This document shows positions 1 to 7,462 of a stretch of 10,132 bases of DNA, piece after piece. Each line of letters opens with the position of its first letter. Within the stretch, counting starts at the first letter, position 1. The notes below the pieces were generated by a model, which was given only the letters and a program-made list of their open reading frames with translations, ran no database searches and had not been told where the DNA came from. The stretch comes from Clostridia bacterium (GTDB lineage: Bacteria; Bacillota_A; Clostridia; Oscillospirales; CAG-272), in NCBI GenBank assembly GCA_017959485.1, contig JAGDAM010000134.1:1-10132 (forward strand), in the 5' to 3' direction. A program made the translations under genes and the position numbers.

Positions 1-364
1 TCTGCATAAGGTTTCCGGTCATTCCGGGCAGCGCCGCGCACAGTTCTTCGAAAGACGGTATCCTGCCGCCTTCTTTGAGCAAGTTGCCGGTGGCGTCTCC
101 GGTATCGGTTGAAACGCCGAATCTGATTCCCGCTACGTATTTTTTATCGTGTTTTGAGAGATAGTCGCTCGCTTTTACCGCGCGTCCCACCAGAATCTGC
201 AACAGTCCCGAGGCCATAGGGTCGAGCGTCCCGGTGTGACCCGCCTGCCTTGTCCCGAAAACACGTCTTGCAAGGTTAACCGCGTCGTGCGACGTCATTC
301 CCTCGGGTTTGTCGAACAGCAGGACCCCGCCGGGAAAGTTTTTGCGTCCTTCTTTGCCGCTCAA
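1..364 (-). CDS. truB: tRNA pseudouridine(55) synthase TruB, 5' part (runs off window)
   Basis: The first 121 codons of TruB, which converts U55 to pseudouridine in the T-loop of tRNAs in the cytoplasm. Seen: the family N-terminal block GVLLFDKPEGMTSHD (residues 13-27) and the catalytic motif HTGTLDPMASGLL (43-55), with the nucleophile at Asp48, the same number as in E. coli TruB. The block KYVAGIRFGVSTDTGD (about 79-94) also fits. The C-terminal half lies outside the window. I chose TTG at 364-362 because no ATG lies upstream near the conserved block, and an AAGGA Shine-Dalgarno sits about 9 bases before it. The TTG overlaps the TGA that ends the trmB reading frame (TTGA), so the two genes are translationally coupled in one operon. 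Family assignment is secure; the start is likely but not certain. Confidence 0.95.
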   Translation of the reverse strand, partial: MSGKEGRKNFPGGVLLFDKPEGMTSHDAVNLARRVFGTRQAGHTGTLDPMASGLLQILVGRAVKASDYLSKHDKKYVAGIRFGVSTDTGDATGNLLKEGGRIPSFEELCAALPGMTGNLMQ

Positions 365-477
365 AGCTTTTTTTCCTTTCTTTCGTCTTCGGGCGCGGGG
401 AGTTCGCCCCGGAACACAACTTTCGCGTAGCAGATCGGAACGCCCTGTCCGACAAACCTTTTTTCGTATTCAGTCAT
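361..477 (-). pseudogene. trmB: C-terminal remnant of trmB beyond an in-frame stop
   Basis: This 38-codon stretch begins MTEYEKRFVGQGVPICYAKV, the expected C-terminal end of TrmB; the T-x-Y-E motif helps form the tRNA/guanine-binding site in this family. It is in exactly the same frame as the 487-1056 coding region, separated from it only by TAA GGA AAC GTT. One base change (TAA from GAA or a similar codon) would restore a 231-residue protein of normal TrmB length. An ATG opens the fragment, and TAAGGA 7 bases before it could act as a weak ribosome site, so reinitiation giving a separate C-terminal peptide is possible but unproven. It ends at TGA 363-361, overlapping the truB start. Either a true nonsense mutation, a sequencing or assembly error, or a split gene. 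Confidence 0.85.
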
Positions 478-486
478 AACGTTTCC

Positions 487-1056
487 TTAGGCGAATTCGC
501 TCCCGTGGAGGTCTTCGGTCAGCGCCAGGAATTCAAGTCCGGCGTCCCGGAACCTGTCGACCGACCAGAGAAACAGATCGCGGTTGTCCGTCTTGAAGGA
601 AAGAGTTCCTCCCGGTACGAGGAGTTTGGAATAGAACCGGAGAAAAGACGGAGCCGTCAGTCTTCTTTTGTGTTCGCCCTTTCTGGGCCACGGATCCGAA
701 AAATTCAAAAAGACCTCTTCAAAGCTGTGCGGAGCGAACCACTCTCCTATATACTCGGCGTTTCCGATGATAAAACGCAGGTTGTCGGGACGTTCCGCCG
801 AGGACGCCGCGGCTTTTTCAAGAGCGAACATGGCGACGTCGGCCACTCTTTCAACCGCGATAAGGTTGCGGTCTCGCCGAATTGCCGAAAGTCCCTCGGC
901 GAAATCTCCTTTTCCGCATCCGATTTCAAGCATGACGGGTAACGATTCCGGAAAGAAAGATTCGGGATCGGACGAATTGAGCCCCTCCGTTTTGATCAAA
1001 AGAGCGGAACACGCGGCTATTCTTTCCGCCGAATGCTTCTTTTTTCTCATTCTCAT
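487..1056 (-). CDS. trmB: tRNA (guanine-N7-)-methyltransferase TrmB, truncated by premature stop
   Basis: A SAM-dependent enzyme that makes m7G46 in the variable loop of tRNAs. Seen: the Bacillota-type N-terminus MRMRKKK; SAM-binding motif I, EIGCGKG (residues 44-50); the family signature NFSDPWPRKGEHKRRLT (118-134) with catalytic Asp121; and FKTDN (154-158). The core Rossmann fold is complete, but the frame stops at TAA 489-487 right after DLHGSEFA, where homologues run on to the TEYE motif. That missing tail is encoded in frame just downstream (361-477). As it stands the product is 189 residues and probably inactive or impaired. It is the first gene of a minus-strand trmB-truB operon and has its own promoter at 1094-1122. 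No strong Shine-Dalgarno precedes the ATG; ATG 1050 (third codon) is an alternative start. Confidence 0.93.
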   Translation of the reverse strand: MRMRKKKHSAERIAACSALLIKTEGLNSSDPESFFPESLPVMLEIGCGKGDFAEGLSAIRRDRNLIAVERVADVAMFALEKAAASSAERPDNLRFIIGNAEYIGEWFAPHSFEEVFLNFSDPWPRKGEHKRRLTAPSFLRFYSKLLVPGGTLSFKTDNRDLFLWSVDRFRDAGLEFLALTEDLHGSEFA

Positions 1057-1093
1057 CTTGCATTATACCGTCCGATGTGATAAAATATATATT

Positions 1094-1122
1094 ATTATAG
1101 CATACTATGTCCGTTTTTTAAA
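1094..1122 (-). promoter_or_regulatory. Extended -10 sigma-A promoter for trmB-truB
   Basis: On the minus strand the -10 box TATAAT (1099-1094) is perfect and is preceded directly by TGC, an extended -10 element. A 17-base spacer separates it from TTTAAA (1122-1117), matching the TTGACA consensus at 4 of 6 positions. It lies in the AT-rich gap between the divergent trmB and HAAS genes, and transcription would start about 30 bases before the trmB ATG. Confidence 0.65.
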
Positions 1123-1179
1123 GTCTCTTTTAACAATCTTATTGGTGAGTCCTCAAATACCTGAAAGGCAAACGTCTAT

Positions 1180-2409
1180 ATGAAAAGGACAGAATTCATC
1201 GAGAGTCTGAAAGGCGAGCTTATCCGGCGCGGATTCGACGAAAAGTCGGCCGAGGCCGAAATGGCTCCCTTTATCGGATATTTCGAGGAAAACGGAATCG
1301 AAGACGTAAAGGTCTCGGTTTCCGATATGGTTAAGGAAATAATGGATATGCGCGGAAGTGCTGCCGCGGCTGAAGAGCCGGACGCGGGTTCGGTACGGTC
1401 CGCGACCGACGTTTCCGCCGAAGAGGAGATAGAATCGGCGCTCAGATCCGCCGAAACAGATACTCCCTCGGGCGACGTGTCTCCCGTCAAACGTCTCATG
1501 AAGAAAAAAGCCGCTTCATCGCCATCCGACGGCGAAGCTTCGGCCGATTCGGAAGACGGTGTCGTAGATTCAGCCGCCGAACCGGCCGAAACTCTCGGGG
1601 ATCCTGAAACCGGGAACGACTCGGTGAAAACAGACGACGAACCCGAAACCGCTCTCTCCGCAGTCTTGTCGACAGACTCCGCAACCGATGAACCCGGCGA
1701 CGGCGAAGAGCCGGAAGAGGACGACAGCGACGTCACGGTAGTTCCCGACGACAGCGAAGACGGTGACGGCAGTGATGAAAGTTACGACCGGGAAGACGGC
1801 GAAAACGATTTCGATCCCGACGAATACACTCCGGATCTTTACGAAGACAAAGTTCATCTTCCCGGATTTTTGAAGAAGTTCCTCACCGGTCTTACTTCCG
1901 GCAAAAAGAAGAAAACCGATTCGGACGAATTCGGAGAGTATGAGGAAGACGCCTCGGACGATGACGGCGGTTCCGACGGAAAAGCGAAACTGCTTTACTG
2001 GGTCATTCTGATCGTATGCTTCCCGTTTCTGCTCGCTCTCGCCGCGGTAGCCGTCTGCATCTACATTTTCTTCTGGCTTGTACTGGCGCTTCTGATGATA
2101 TTCATTATCGCGGCTCTGATAGCTTTTGTTACCGCAGGCGCCGCGGTAGCCATCGTCGGTCTGGTATACGGGGCGATTCAATTGATTAAAGGGGCGGTTC
2201 CGATCGGTCTGTTCGAGATCGGTCTCGGAATCGTAGTTGCTTCAGCCGTCGCGTTTATCGGAATACTTATCTACAACGTAGCCGTACGCCTTATTCCTTT
2301 CGCGATGAAGATGCTCGCAAAACTGCTTGAACTTGCGTTCAGGCGGACCAAAGAGCTGTTCGCCGCCGTGAAACGCACACTAAACGGCGAACGTGATTCT
2401 TCGATCTGA
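1180..2409 (+). CDS. HAAS/DUF1700-type integral membrane protein with long acidic linker
   Basis: 409 residues in three parts. Residues 1-57 (MKRTEFIESLKGELIRRGF...YFEENG) resemble the small N-terminal helical HAAS domain of DUF1700-like proteins. Residues 60-268 are a low-complexity, strongly acidic linker rich in Asp, Glu, Ser and Pro, with one basic patch (GKKKK near 241). Residues 270-370 form about four hydrophobic membrane segments, followed by a basic C-terminal tail (370-400). Family members of this kind are usually about half this length; the linker accounts for the excess. An AAAGG sequence 11 bases before the ATG serves as ribosome site. First gene of a four-gene operon; the next gene starts 11 bases after its stop. 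In Bacillota such proteins accompany DUF4097 proteins and are often controlled by PadR regulators; their molecular role is poorly defined, so none is assigned here. Confidence 0.8.
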   Translation: MKRTEFIESLKGELIRRGFDEKSAEAEMAPFIGYFEENGIEDVKVSVSDMVKEIMDMRGSAAAAEEPDAGSVRSATDVSAEEEIESALRSAETDTPSGDVSPVKRLMKKKAASSPSDGEASADSEDGVVDSAAEPAETLGDPETGNDSVKTDDEPETALSAVLSTDSATDEPGDGEEPEEDDSDVTVVPDDSEDGDGSDESYDREDGENDFDPDEYTPDLYEDKVHLPGFLKKFLTGLTSGKKKKTDSDEFGEYEEDASDDDGGSDGKAKLLYWVILIVCFPFLLALAAVAVCIYIFFWLVLALLMIFIIAALIAFVTAGAAVAIVGLVYGAIQLIKGAVPIGLFEIGLGIVVASAVAFIGILIYNVAVRLIPFAMKMLAKLLELAFRRTKELFAAVKRTLNGERDSSI

Positions 2410-2420
2410 GGTGCACAGAG

Positions 2421-3506
2421 ATGAAACCGACATCAATAATCTTTCTTATAGTCTCGGTTCTTCTTGCCTGTGTGGGGCTTCTGCTTTGCTTTACCGCGAC
2501 GACCATCGCGGCAAACGAGGGAACCGCCATCCTTTCACAGACGGGAAGCGCCGAGACCGGGTACAACTATACGACCACGTTCACCGTCGACGAGGCAAAG
2601 ACCGCTCAGATCTCCATGGATCTCGGCGACGTCGACGTTCGCGTCTACCCGACCGACGGACAGACCCGAATAGAGCTTGTAAACTTCCCGGAAGGCACCT
2701 ACAACTACGCCGAGACCAAAACGAGCGTGAAAATAACCGACAACGCGTCCTGGCAGAATATTCTCGATATCGATAATTTCCGGATTCATTTCAACGGATT
2801 CAGAGATTATCTACACTGGTACAGATACCGCAACAACCGGAAATCGGTCATCCTTTATATCGGCAAGCCCGAACATCTTACCAAACTGTCGATCGTTACC
2901 GAGGGAGATATTCTTCTTGACGGAACGTCGTCCGTAACCTCCGCTTACTTCGAACTGAACGATACCGACTGCGAATTAACCGCGAAAGGCGGGGATTTCA
3001 CGGTAAAATCTTTCAGATCCAATTCGCTCCTCAGGCTTGAAGCGACCGACGAATCCGTCGTTTCGCTCGATTCGGTCGTCGTGAACACGCTCGAAATCTA
3101 CGGAGTCAACTCTTTTGTCGAAATGAAATCGGTTTCCGTTGATTACGCAATGTTCATCGAGCTCAATCAGGGGAGCGTTGAATACTCTGCGGGATCATTT
3201 GACCTGTCTTCTTTCGACCTTGTTCTCAGCGCCAGAAACGGTACCGTTAAATACAGAACCGAAATGATCCGCAACGGAATAATCGAAGAGTACAACTATT
3301 CCGGATCCATCCCGGACGATACCGAATCCGACGAACAGCCGGATGATACCGAAGAGGCCGAAGAAACCGGAGAAGAAGAGACCGAATCATCGGCCGACGG
3401 TACAGATACCGATACCGCTTCGGGCACCGACGCCGCGCAGACTTATCAGTTAAAGCCGCATTCGGTGATTATTGTCGTCAAAAAAGGCGACATTACTTTA
3501 AAATAA
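2421..3506 (+). CDS. Membrane-anchored DUF4097-like (putative adhesin) beta-repeat protein
   Basis: 361 residues. An uncleaved signal anchor or signal peptide covers residues 5-31 (IIFLIVSVLLACVGLLLCF). Beyond it is an extracytoplasmic region of short repeating beta strands such as ISMDLGDVDVRVYPTDG, IVTEGDILLDG and IELNQGSVEYSAG, the look of DUF4097 right-handed beta repeats. An acidic insert (about 298-340, mostly D, E, T, S) interrupts the end, and a final strand HSVIIVVKKGDITLK closes the protein. A GAGGT ribosome site overlaps the stop of the preceding HAAS gene, 8 bases before the ATG, so the two are co-translated. The HAAS plus DUF4097 pairing is a recurrent one in Bacillota and supports both calls. 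Function is unknown; an envelope sensor or surface role is inference. Confidence 0.78.
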   Translation: MKPTSIIFLIVSVLLACVGLLLCFTATTIAANEGTAILSQTGSAETGYNYTTTFTVDEAKTAQISMDLGDVDVRVYPTDGQTRIELVNFPEGTYNYAETKTSVKITDNASWQNILDIDNFRIHFNGFRDYLHWYRYRNNRKSVILYIGKPEHLTKLSIVTEGDILLDGTSSVTSAYFELNDTDCELTAKGGDFTVKSFRSNSLLRLEATDESVVSLDSVVVNTLEIYGVNSFVEMKSVSVDYAMFIELNQGSVEYSAGSFDLSSFDLVLSARNGTVKYRTEMIRNGIIEEYNYSGSIPDDTESDEQPDDTEEAEETGEEETESSADGTDTDTASGTDAAQTYQLKPHSVIIVVKKGDITLK

Positions 3507-3525
3507 TCGGATATTCGTTCTCAAA

Positions 3526-5232
3526 ATGTTAAAATATCTGAAGGGGTACCGGCTCGCGGCCTGCGCCGCGCCGGTACTCAAACTCTGCGAAGCACTGCTT
3601 GAACTTTATATCCCGTTCTTTGTTTCAGGCGTTATCGACAACGGATTATCAAAAGGCGATCCGGGCGCGGTTTATCGTAACTGCGCCATGATCGCCGTTT
3701 TCGGTTTTGCGGGAATGGCCGTTTCGGTTTTCTCTCAGCTGCTTTCCGCCAGGACCGCGGTTGGATATTCGGCCGCTCTTCGAAGAGACGCCCTGCGCCA
3801 TATTCTCGCGCTCTCAAACGAGTCAAAGACCGAATACGGGAGAGCCGCCCTCATTACACGGCTTACAGCCGACGTCGACCGTATCCAGAGCGGAATAAAT
3901 ATGGGCCTGCGTCTGCTTCTCCGTTCCCCTTTCATAGTCTTCGGGTCGGTTGTTATGGCGGCTTCGATCGACGGCGAGATGTTCACAATCTTTCTTTTGA
4001 CGGTTCTCATTCTCTCGCTTATCGTTTTCGCGCTGATCCTGGCGGGCACCGCTCTGCAGAAAAAGACGGGGCGGGGGCTTGAATCGCTGACTCGGCTTAC
4101 GGATGACAATCTCCGCGGAGTAAGGGTAATCAGGGCGTTCGGCAGGGAAGAGACGCAAAAGGATTCATTCTCGACCCGTGCCGGAATTCACGAGAAAGCT
4201 TCTGTTTTCGCGGGAACCGTTTCGTCTTTTATGAATCCTATGACCTTTGCCGTAGTGAATATCGCGGTAATCATTATTATCAGCCGCGGTTCGGGAATGG
4301 TCAACGTGGGAAGACTGAGCCGGGGCCAGGTCGTCGCCCTTTACAATTATATGGCTCAGATTCTGACCGAACTTGTCAAACTCGCCAATCTCACCTTTAC
4401 ACTGTCGCGCGCCGCGGCGAGCGGCAAAAGGGTAGCGTCGCTGCTGAAAAGCGGGGAAGAAAGAACCGACGGAGCCGCGCCGTCATCGTTTGAGGGGCCC
4501 GTCGTCGAACTGCGCGACGTCAGTTACAGATATCCCGGTTCGTCGGAGGACGCGATATCCGGAATCAGTTTTTCGCTGAAAGAAGGCGAATCACTCGGAG
4601 TCATCGGAGGGACCGGATCTGGCAAAAGCACTCTCGCGCGTCTCTGCGCGGCTGTAGACCCTCCTTCTTCAGGAGAACTCCTGTATTACGGCGCTCCCGT
4701 CAGCGAACTGTCTCTTTCGGGAGTCAGAGAGATTATCTCATTCGTTCCGCAAAGAGCATATCTGTTTTCCGGAACTGTAAAGGAAAATCTGAAAAACGGC
4801 GCCCCGGACGCGTCGGACGAAGACGTGCGTGAAGCGCTGCGACACGCCGAGGCACTCTCGTTTATCGAATCGAGAGATAACGGTACGGATTCCGAAGTCA
4901 TAAGAGGCGGAGGAAATTTCTCCGGCGGTCAGAAACAGCGTCTTTCTATCGCTCGCGCCCTAATTAGAAAGCCGCGGCTTCTGATCCTTGACGACAGCTT
5001 TTCGGCTCTTGATTACAAAACCGATCTTGCTTTGAGGAAGAACGTTTCCTCACTCGCTTTCCCGCACGCGACGGTGATAATCTCTCAGCGTCCGTCCGCG
5101 GTTATCGGGTGCGACCGGATACTGGTGCTTGAGAACGGTAAACCGGCGGGATACGGAACTCACTCGGAACTTCTCGCCGGATGTCCCCTGTACCGCGAGA
5201 TTTACGATTCTCAATACGGAGGTGACCGGTGA
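3526..5232 (+). CDS. ABC exporter half-transporter, degenerate-site subunit
   Basis: 568 residues: a type IV ABC exporter membrane domain (about 1-310, six hydrophobic helices) followed by a nucleotide-binding domain (about 328-568). Seen: Walker A GGTGSGKST (361-369, Lys367), Q-loop Gln409, a canonical signature SGGQ (466-469), and Walker B LLILDD. The catalytic glutamate is replaced by Asp490 and the switch histidine by Gln521. These substitutions are typical of the non-catalytic member of heterodimeric exporters such as TM287/288. It should pair with the next gene: its good signature completes the partner's active ATP site. No clear Shine-Dalgarno precedes the ATG, which lies 19 bases after the DUF4097 gene, so coupling from upstream is likely. 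Substrate is unknown; multidrug, lipid or peptide export are all possible. Confidence 0.93.
   Translation: MLKYLKGYRLAACAAPVLKLCEALLELYIPFFVSGVIDNGLSKGDPGAVYRNCAMIAVFGFAGMAVSVFSQLLSARTAVGYSAALRRDALRHILALSNESKTEYGRAALITRLTADVDRIQSGINMGLRLLLRSPFIVFGSVVMAASIDGEMFTIFLLTVLILSLIVFALILAGTALQKKTGRGLESLTRLTDDNLRGVRVIRAFGREETQKDSFSTRAGIHEKASVFAGTVSSFMNPMTFAVVNIAVIIIISRGSGMVNVGRLSRGQVVALYNYMAQILTELVKLANLTFTLSRAAASGKRVASLLKSGEERTDGAAPSSFEGPVVELRDVSYRYPGSSEDAISGISFSLKEGESLGVIGGTGSGKSTLARLCAAVDPPSSGELLYYGAPVSELSLSGVREIISFVPQRAYLFSGTVKENLKNGAPDASDEDVREALRHAEALSFIESRDNGTDSEVIRGGGNFSGGQKQRLSIARALIRKPRLLILDDSFSALDYKTDLALRKNVSSLAFPHATVIISQRPSAVIGCDRILVLENGKPAGYGTHSELLAGCPLYREIYDSQYGGDR
5218..5225 (+). promoter_or_regulatory. 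Strong Shine-Dalgarno deciding the start of the second ABC subunit
   Basis: GGAGGTGA is a near-full match to the anti-Shine-Dalgarno sequence. The end of GGAGG is 9 bases from ATG 5232 and 6 bases from GTG 5229. The ATG forms the classic TGATG overlap with the upstream stop, so ATG 5232 is preferred over the GTG. Confidence 0.8.
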
Positions 5233-7016
5233 TGTTCGCTAAACGTGACGGAAAAACACCTCTGTCGCAAAAGATTCGGACGCTTGCGAGGATCTTTTCC
5301 TTCGCCGGCGGATACAGATGGGTGCTTGCGAGCGCTTTGATACTCGCCGCCGTTTTCTCGGTTTGTTCTCATATGATTCCTATTTTCGTCGGCAGATCGA
5401 TCGACCTCGCGGCGGGAAAAGACGCGGTCGACCTTCCGGGCGTCGCGCGGGAACTGTCAGTGATTCCGATCCTTATCGTATGCTCGGTGATATCGGATCT
5501 GTTGATGAGAGCCGTTTCGGTCAAAGGCGGCTCGGTGATAATCAGAAACATGCGGAAAGCCGCTTTCGACCGTATCCAATCGCTGCCGCTGTCGTACATC
5601 GACAGCCGCGGCAACGGCGAGCTGCTGTCGCGAATAATAACTGACGCGGAGCGCCTGTCCGACGGACTTGTTACCGGCTTGTGCGGTCTTTATTCAAGCG
5701 TTTTCGGCATAGCCGTATGCCTTGTGATGATGATTGTCATCAGTCCCCCGGTAGCTCTCGCGGTAGTCGCGCTGACGCCTGTTTCAATGTTCTTCGCGGC
5801 TTTTATCTCGGGAAGAACCTATTCGCTCTTCCGCCGCTCCTCCGAGATTGTCGCGGACGAGACTTCGGTCATAGGCGAAGCCGTTGCGGGTTCGCTCGAG
5901 ATTAAATCCTACGGATTTGAGAATTCGGTCGTTCGGAAATTCGACAAACTCAATCACGAGTATAAAAAAACGGCGGGCAGCGCCGTATTCTTCTCGTCGA
6001 TAACAAATCCCATGACGAGATTCGTTAACAGTATCATCTACTGCGGAGTCATCCTCGCGGGCGGACTTATCGTTCTCTCGGGTTCTCTCGAGATCGGCGG
6101 TTTCGTCAGTCTTCTGACCTTTGCGAGAGACTACGCCAAACCCTTCAACGACCTTTCGGGTATTCTCGCCGAAGCGCAGAATTCGCTTTCGTCCGCAATT
6201 CGTCTCTTTGAACTGATAGACGCGGTTCCCGAGCCCGAGGACGCCCCCGACGCTTTCGTCCTTTCGGAAGAGGACAAACACGGTATTATCGCGGCGGAAG
6301 GCGTGAGTTTCTCCTACGACGACAAACCGTTTATGAGCGGAATCAGCTTTGAGGCAAAACCTGGGCAGAAAATCGCTATCGTGGGTCCGACCGGATGCGG
6401 AAAGACTACACTCGTTAATCTTCTGATGCGTTTTTATCCTCTTGCCGGAGGAAGAGTGACGGTTTCCGGGAAGGATATCTCTCAGACCGATAAGCACAGT
6501 CTGCGGTCGTCATTCGGCATGGTGCTTCAGGATACCTGGCTTTTAACCGGAACGGTTAAGGAGAATATCGCGCTCGGAAAGCCCGACGCGACCGAAGAAG
6601 AGATTGTAGAGGCCGCAAAACTGTCGCACGCAGACGGCTTTATCCGACGGCTGCCTAACGGTTACGATACCATGCTCGGCGATTCAGGAGAGCTTCTGTC
6701 GGCGGGTGAGAGGCAGCTGCTCTGTATATGCAGGGTCATGCTGGCTCTGCCTCCGGTTCTGATTCTCGACGAGGCGACGTCCAATATCGATACGCGCACC
6801 GAGATAAAGATCGGCGAGGCGTTCGCGCGGATGATGACTGGAAGAACCTCCTTTATCGTCGCTCACCGTCTGAACACCATAAAAAACGCCGATCAGATAC
6901 TTGTAATGAAAGACGGAAAGATCATCGAATCGGGGACGCATTCCGAGCTGATGGAGAGGAACGGTTTCTACAGGTCGCTGTATGGGGCGCAGTTCGGTGA
7001 GGACACGGCTGAATAG
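5232..7016 (+). CDS. ABC exporter half-transporter, catalytic subunit
   Basis: 594 residues from ATG 5232: an exporter membrane domain (about 15-330) and a nucleotide-binding domain (about 350-594). Seen: Walker A GPTGCGKTT (385-393, Lys391), Q-loop Gln433, Walker B VLILDE with catalytic Glu514, and switch His545 in IVAHR. The signature is deviant, LSAGERQL (489-496), with Ala and Glu replacing Gly and Gln of LSGGQ. This pattern mirrors the preceding subunit: the deviant signature here faces that subunit's degenerate Walker B, giving one active and one inactive ATP site. The start overlaps the previous stop (TGATG), expected for fixed subunit stoichiometry. Last gene of the operon; no convincing terminator follows directly. 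The transported substrate cannot be read from the sequence. Confidence 0.95.
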   Translation: MFAKRDGKTPLSQKIRTLARIFSFAGGYRWVLASALILAAVFSVCSHMIPIFVGRSIDLAAGKDAVDLPGVARELSVIPILIVCSVISDLLMRAVSVKGGSVIIRNMRKAAFDRIQSLPLSYIDSRGNGELLSRIITDAERLSDGLVTGLCGLYSSVFGIAVCLVMMIVISPPVALAVVALTPVSMFFAAFISGRTYSLFRRSSEIVADETSVIGEAVAGSLEIKSYGFENSVVRKFDKLNHEYKKTAGSAVFFSSITNPMTRFVNSIIYCGVILAGGLIVLSGSLEIGGFVSLLTFARDYAKPFNDLSGILAEAQNSLSSAIRLFELIDAVPEPEDAPDAFVLSEEDKHGIIAAEGVSFSYDDKPFMSGISFEAKPGQKIAIVGPTGCGKTTLVNLLMRFYPLAGGRVTVSGKDISQTDKHSLRSSFGMVLQDTWLLTGTVKENIALGKPDATEEEIVEAAKLSHADGFIRRLPNGYDTMLGDSGELLSAGERQLLCICRVMLALPPVLILDEATSNIDTRTEIKIGEAFARMMTGRTSFIVAHRLNTIKNADQILVMKDGKIIESGTHSELMERNGFYRSLYGAQFGEDTAE

Positions 7017-7222
7017 CGGGGAACGGATCGTGACAGGGGTTCGAGGAGATACGGGAGGAAAATGCGGGGCGAGTCGTAACAAGTTCCGAATTGGGGGCCG
7101 TAAAAAAGTCTAAATAAATGCTTAAGTTGTGTTCGGCTTTTTCTGATTCTTTAAAAAGCTATTATTACTTAAAAAAACGCTTTGCAGTCTCCTCATTGCT
7201 TTATCCCAAATCCCATAAAACG
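7017..7222. other. Non-coding stretch after the ABC operon
   Basis: No plausible gene on either strand. Base composition shifts from GC-rich (7017-7105) to AT-rich (7110-7222). I see no canonical hairpin plus T-run terminator for the ABC operon; the nearest structure is weak (CTTTTT...AAAAAG near 7137-7158). The segment GTCGTAACAAG at 7073-7083 resembles a piece of the 16S rRNA 3' end but is too short to mean anything. Confidence 0.6.
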
Positions 7223-7270
7223 TTAACCTTCCCTGGCTAGGGAAGGGGGACCGCGAAAGCGGTGGATGAG
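7223..7270. repeat. Double-hairpin intergenic palindromic repeat
   Basis: Two adjacent hairpins: CCTTCCCT / AGGGAAGG (7227-7234 with 7239-7246, 8 perfect pairs, loop GGCT) and ACCGC / GCGGT (7250-7254 with 7259-7263, GAAA tetraloop). They are flanked by TTAA on the left and GGATGAG on the right. The layout TTAA-CCTTCCC-GGGAAGG-hairpin-GGATGAG resembles dispersed palindromic repeats that I recall from intergenic regions of gut Clostridia. That recollection is general and not a database match. No T-run follows, so it is not a standard terminator. Confidence 0.6.
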
Positions 7271-7324
7271 TCGTCACCAAATAGCTGGGAAAGATTTGTA
7301 AAAAAAAAATCACTATCATTATGA

Positions 7325-7432
7325 TGACTCGAACCCGGCATAGCGCCTCACTGCTTACCCTTACTGCTTTGGGGCGCAATGCATAGACCGAATTCGCCGC
7401 TCCGCGGCTCAGTTCGTGCGGGGTTCGAGTCA
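7325..7432. repeat. Structured tandem element, copy A
   Basis: Closed by a perfect 12-bp inverted repeat: TGACTCGAACCC (7325-7336) with GGGTTCGAGTCA (7421-7432). Inside are hairpin 1 (7338-7347 with 7373-7382, one A-A mismatch, 25-base loop) and hairpin 2 (CGAA..GCCGC at 7389-7400 with GCGGC..TTCG at 7404-7416, 3-base loop). Together these form a three-way junction. It is the same length as copy C and closely similar to it in sequence. Confidence 0.8.
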
Positions 7433-7462
7433 GCGTCAGCGATATAATCGAACATAAGGGGG

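Noticed and set aside
505..942. Plus-strand open frame opposite trmB
   Set aside because: It is a shadow of the minus-strand trmB gene with no family resemblance.
1130..1158. Plus-strand promoter TTAACA, 17 bases, TCAAAT for the HAAS operon
   Set aside because: The -10 box is poor and the start of transcription would fall on the ribosome binding site of the gene.
7073..7083. GTCGTAACAAG resembling the 16S rRNA 3' end
   Set aside because: Only 11 bases match and the flanks do not follow 16S rRNA.
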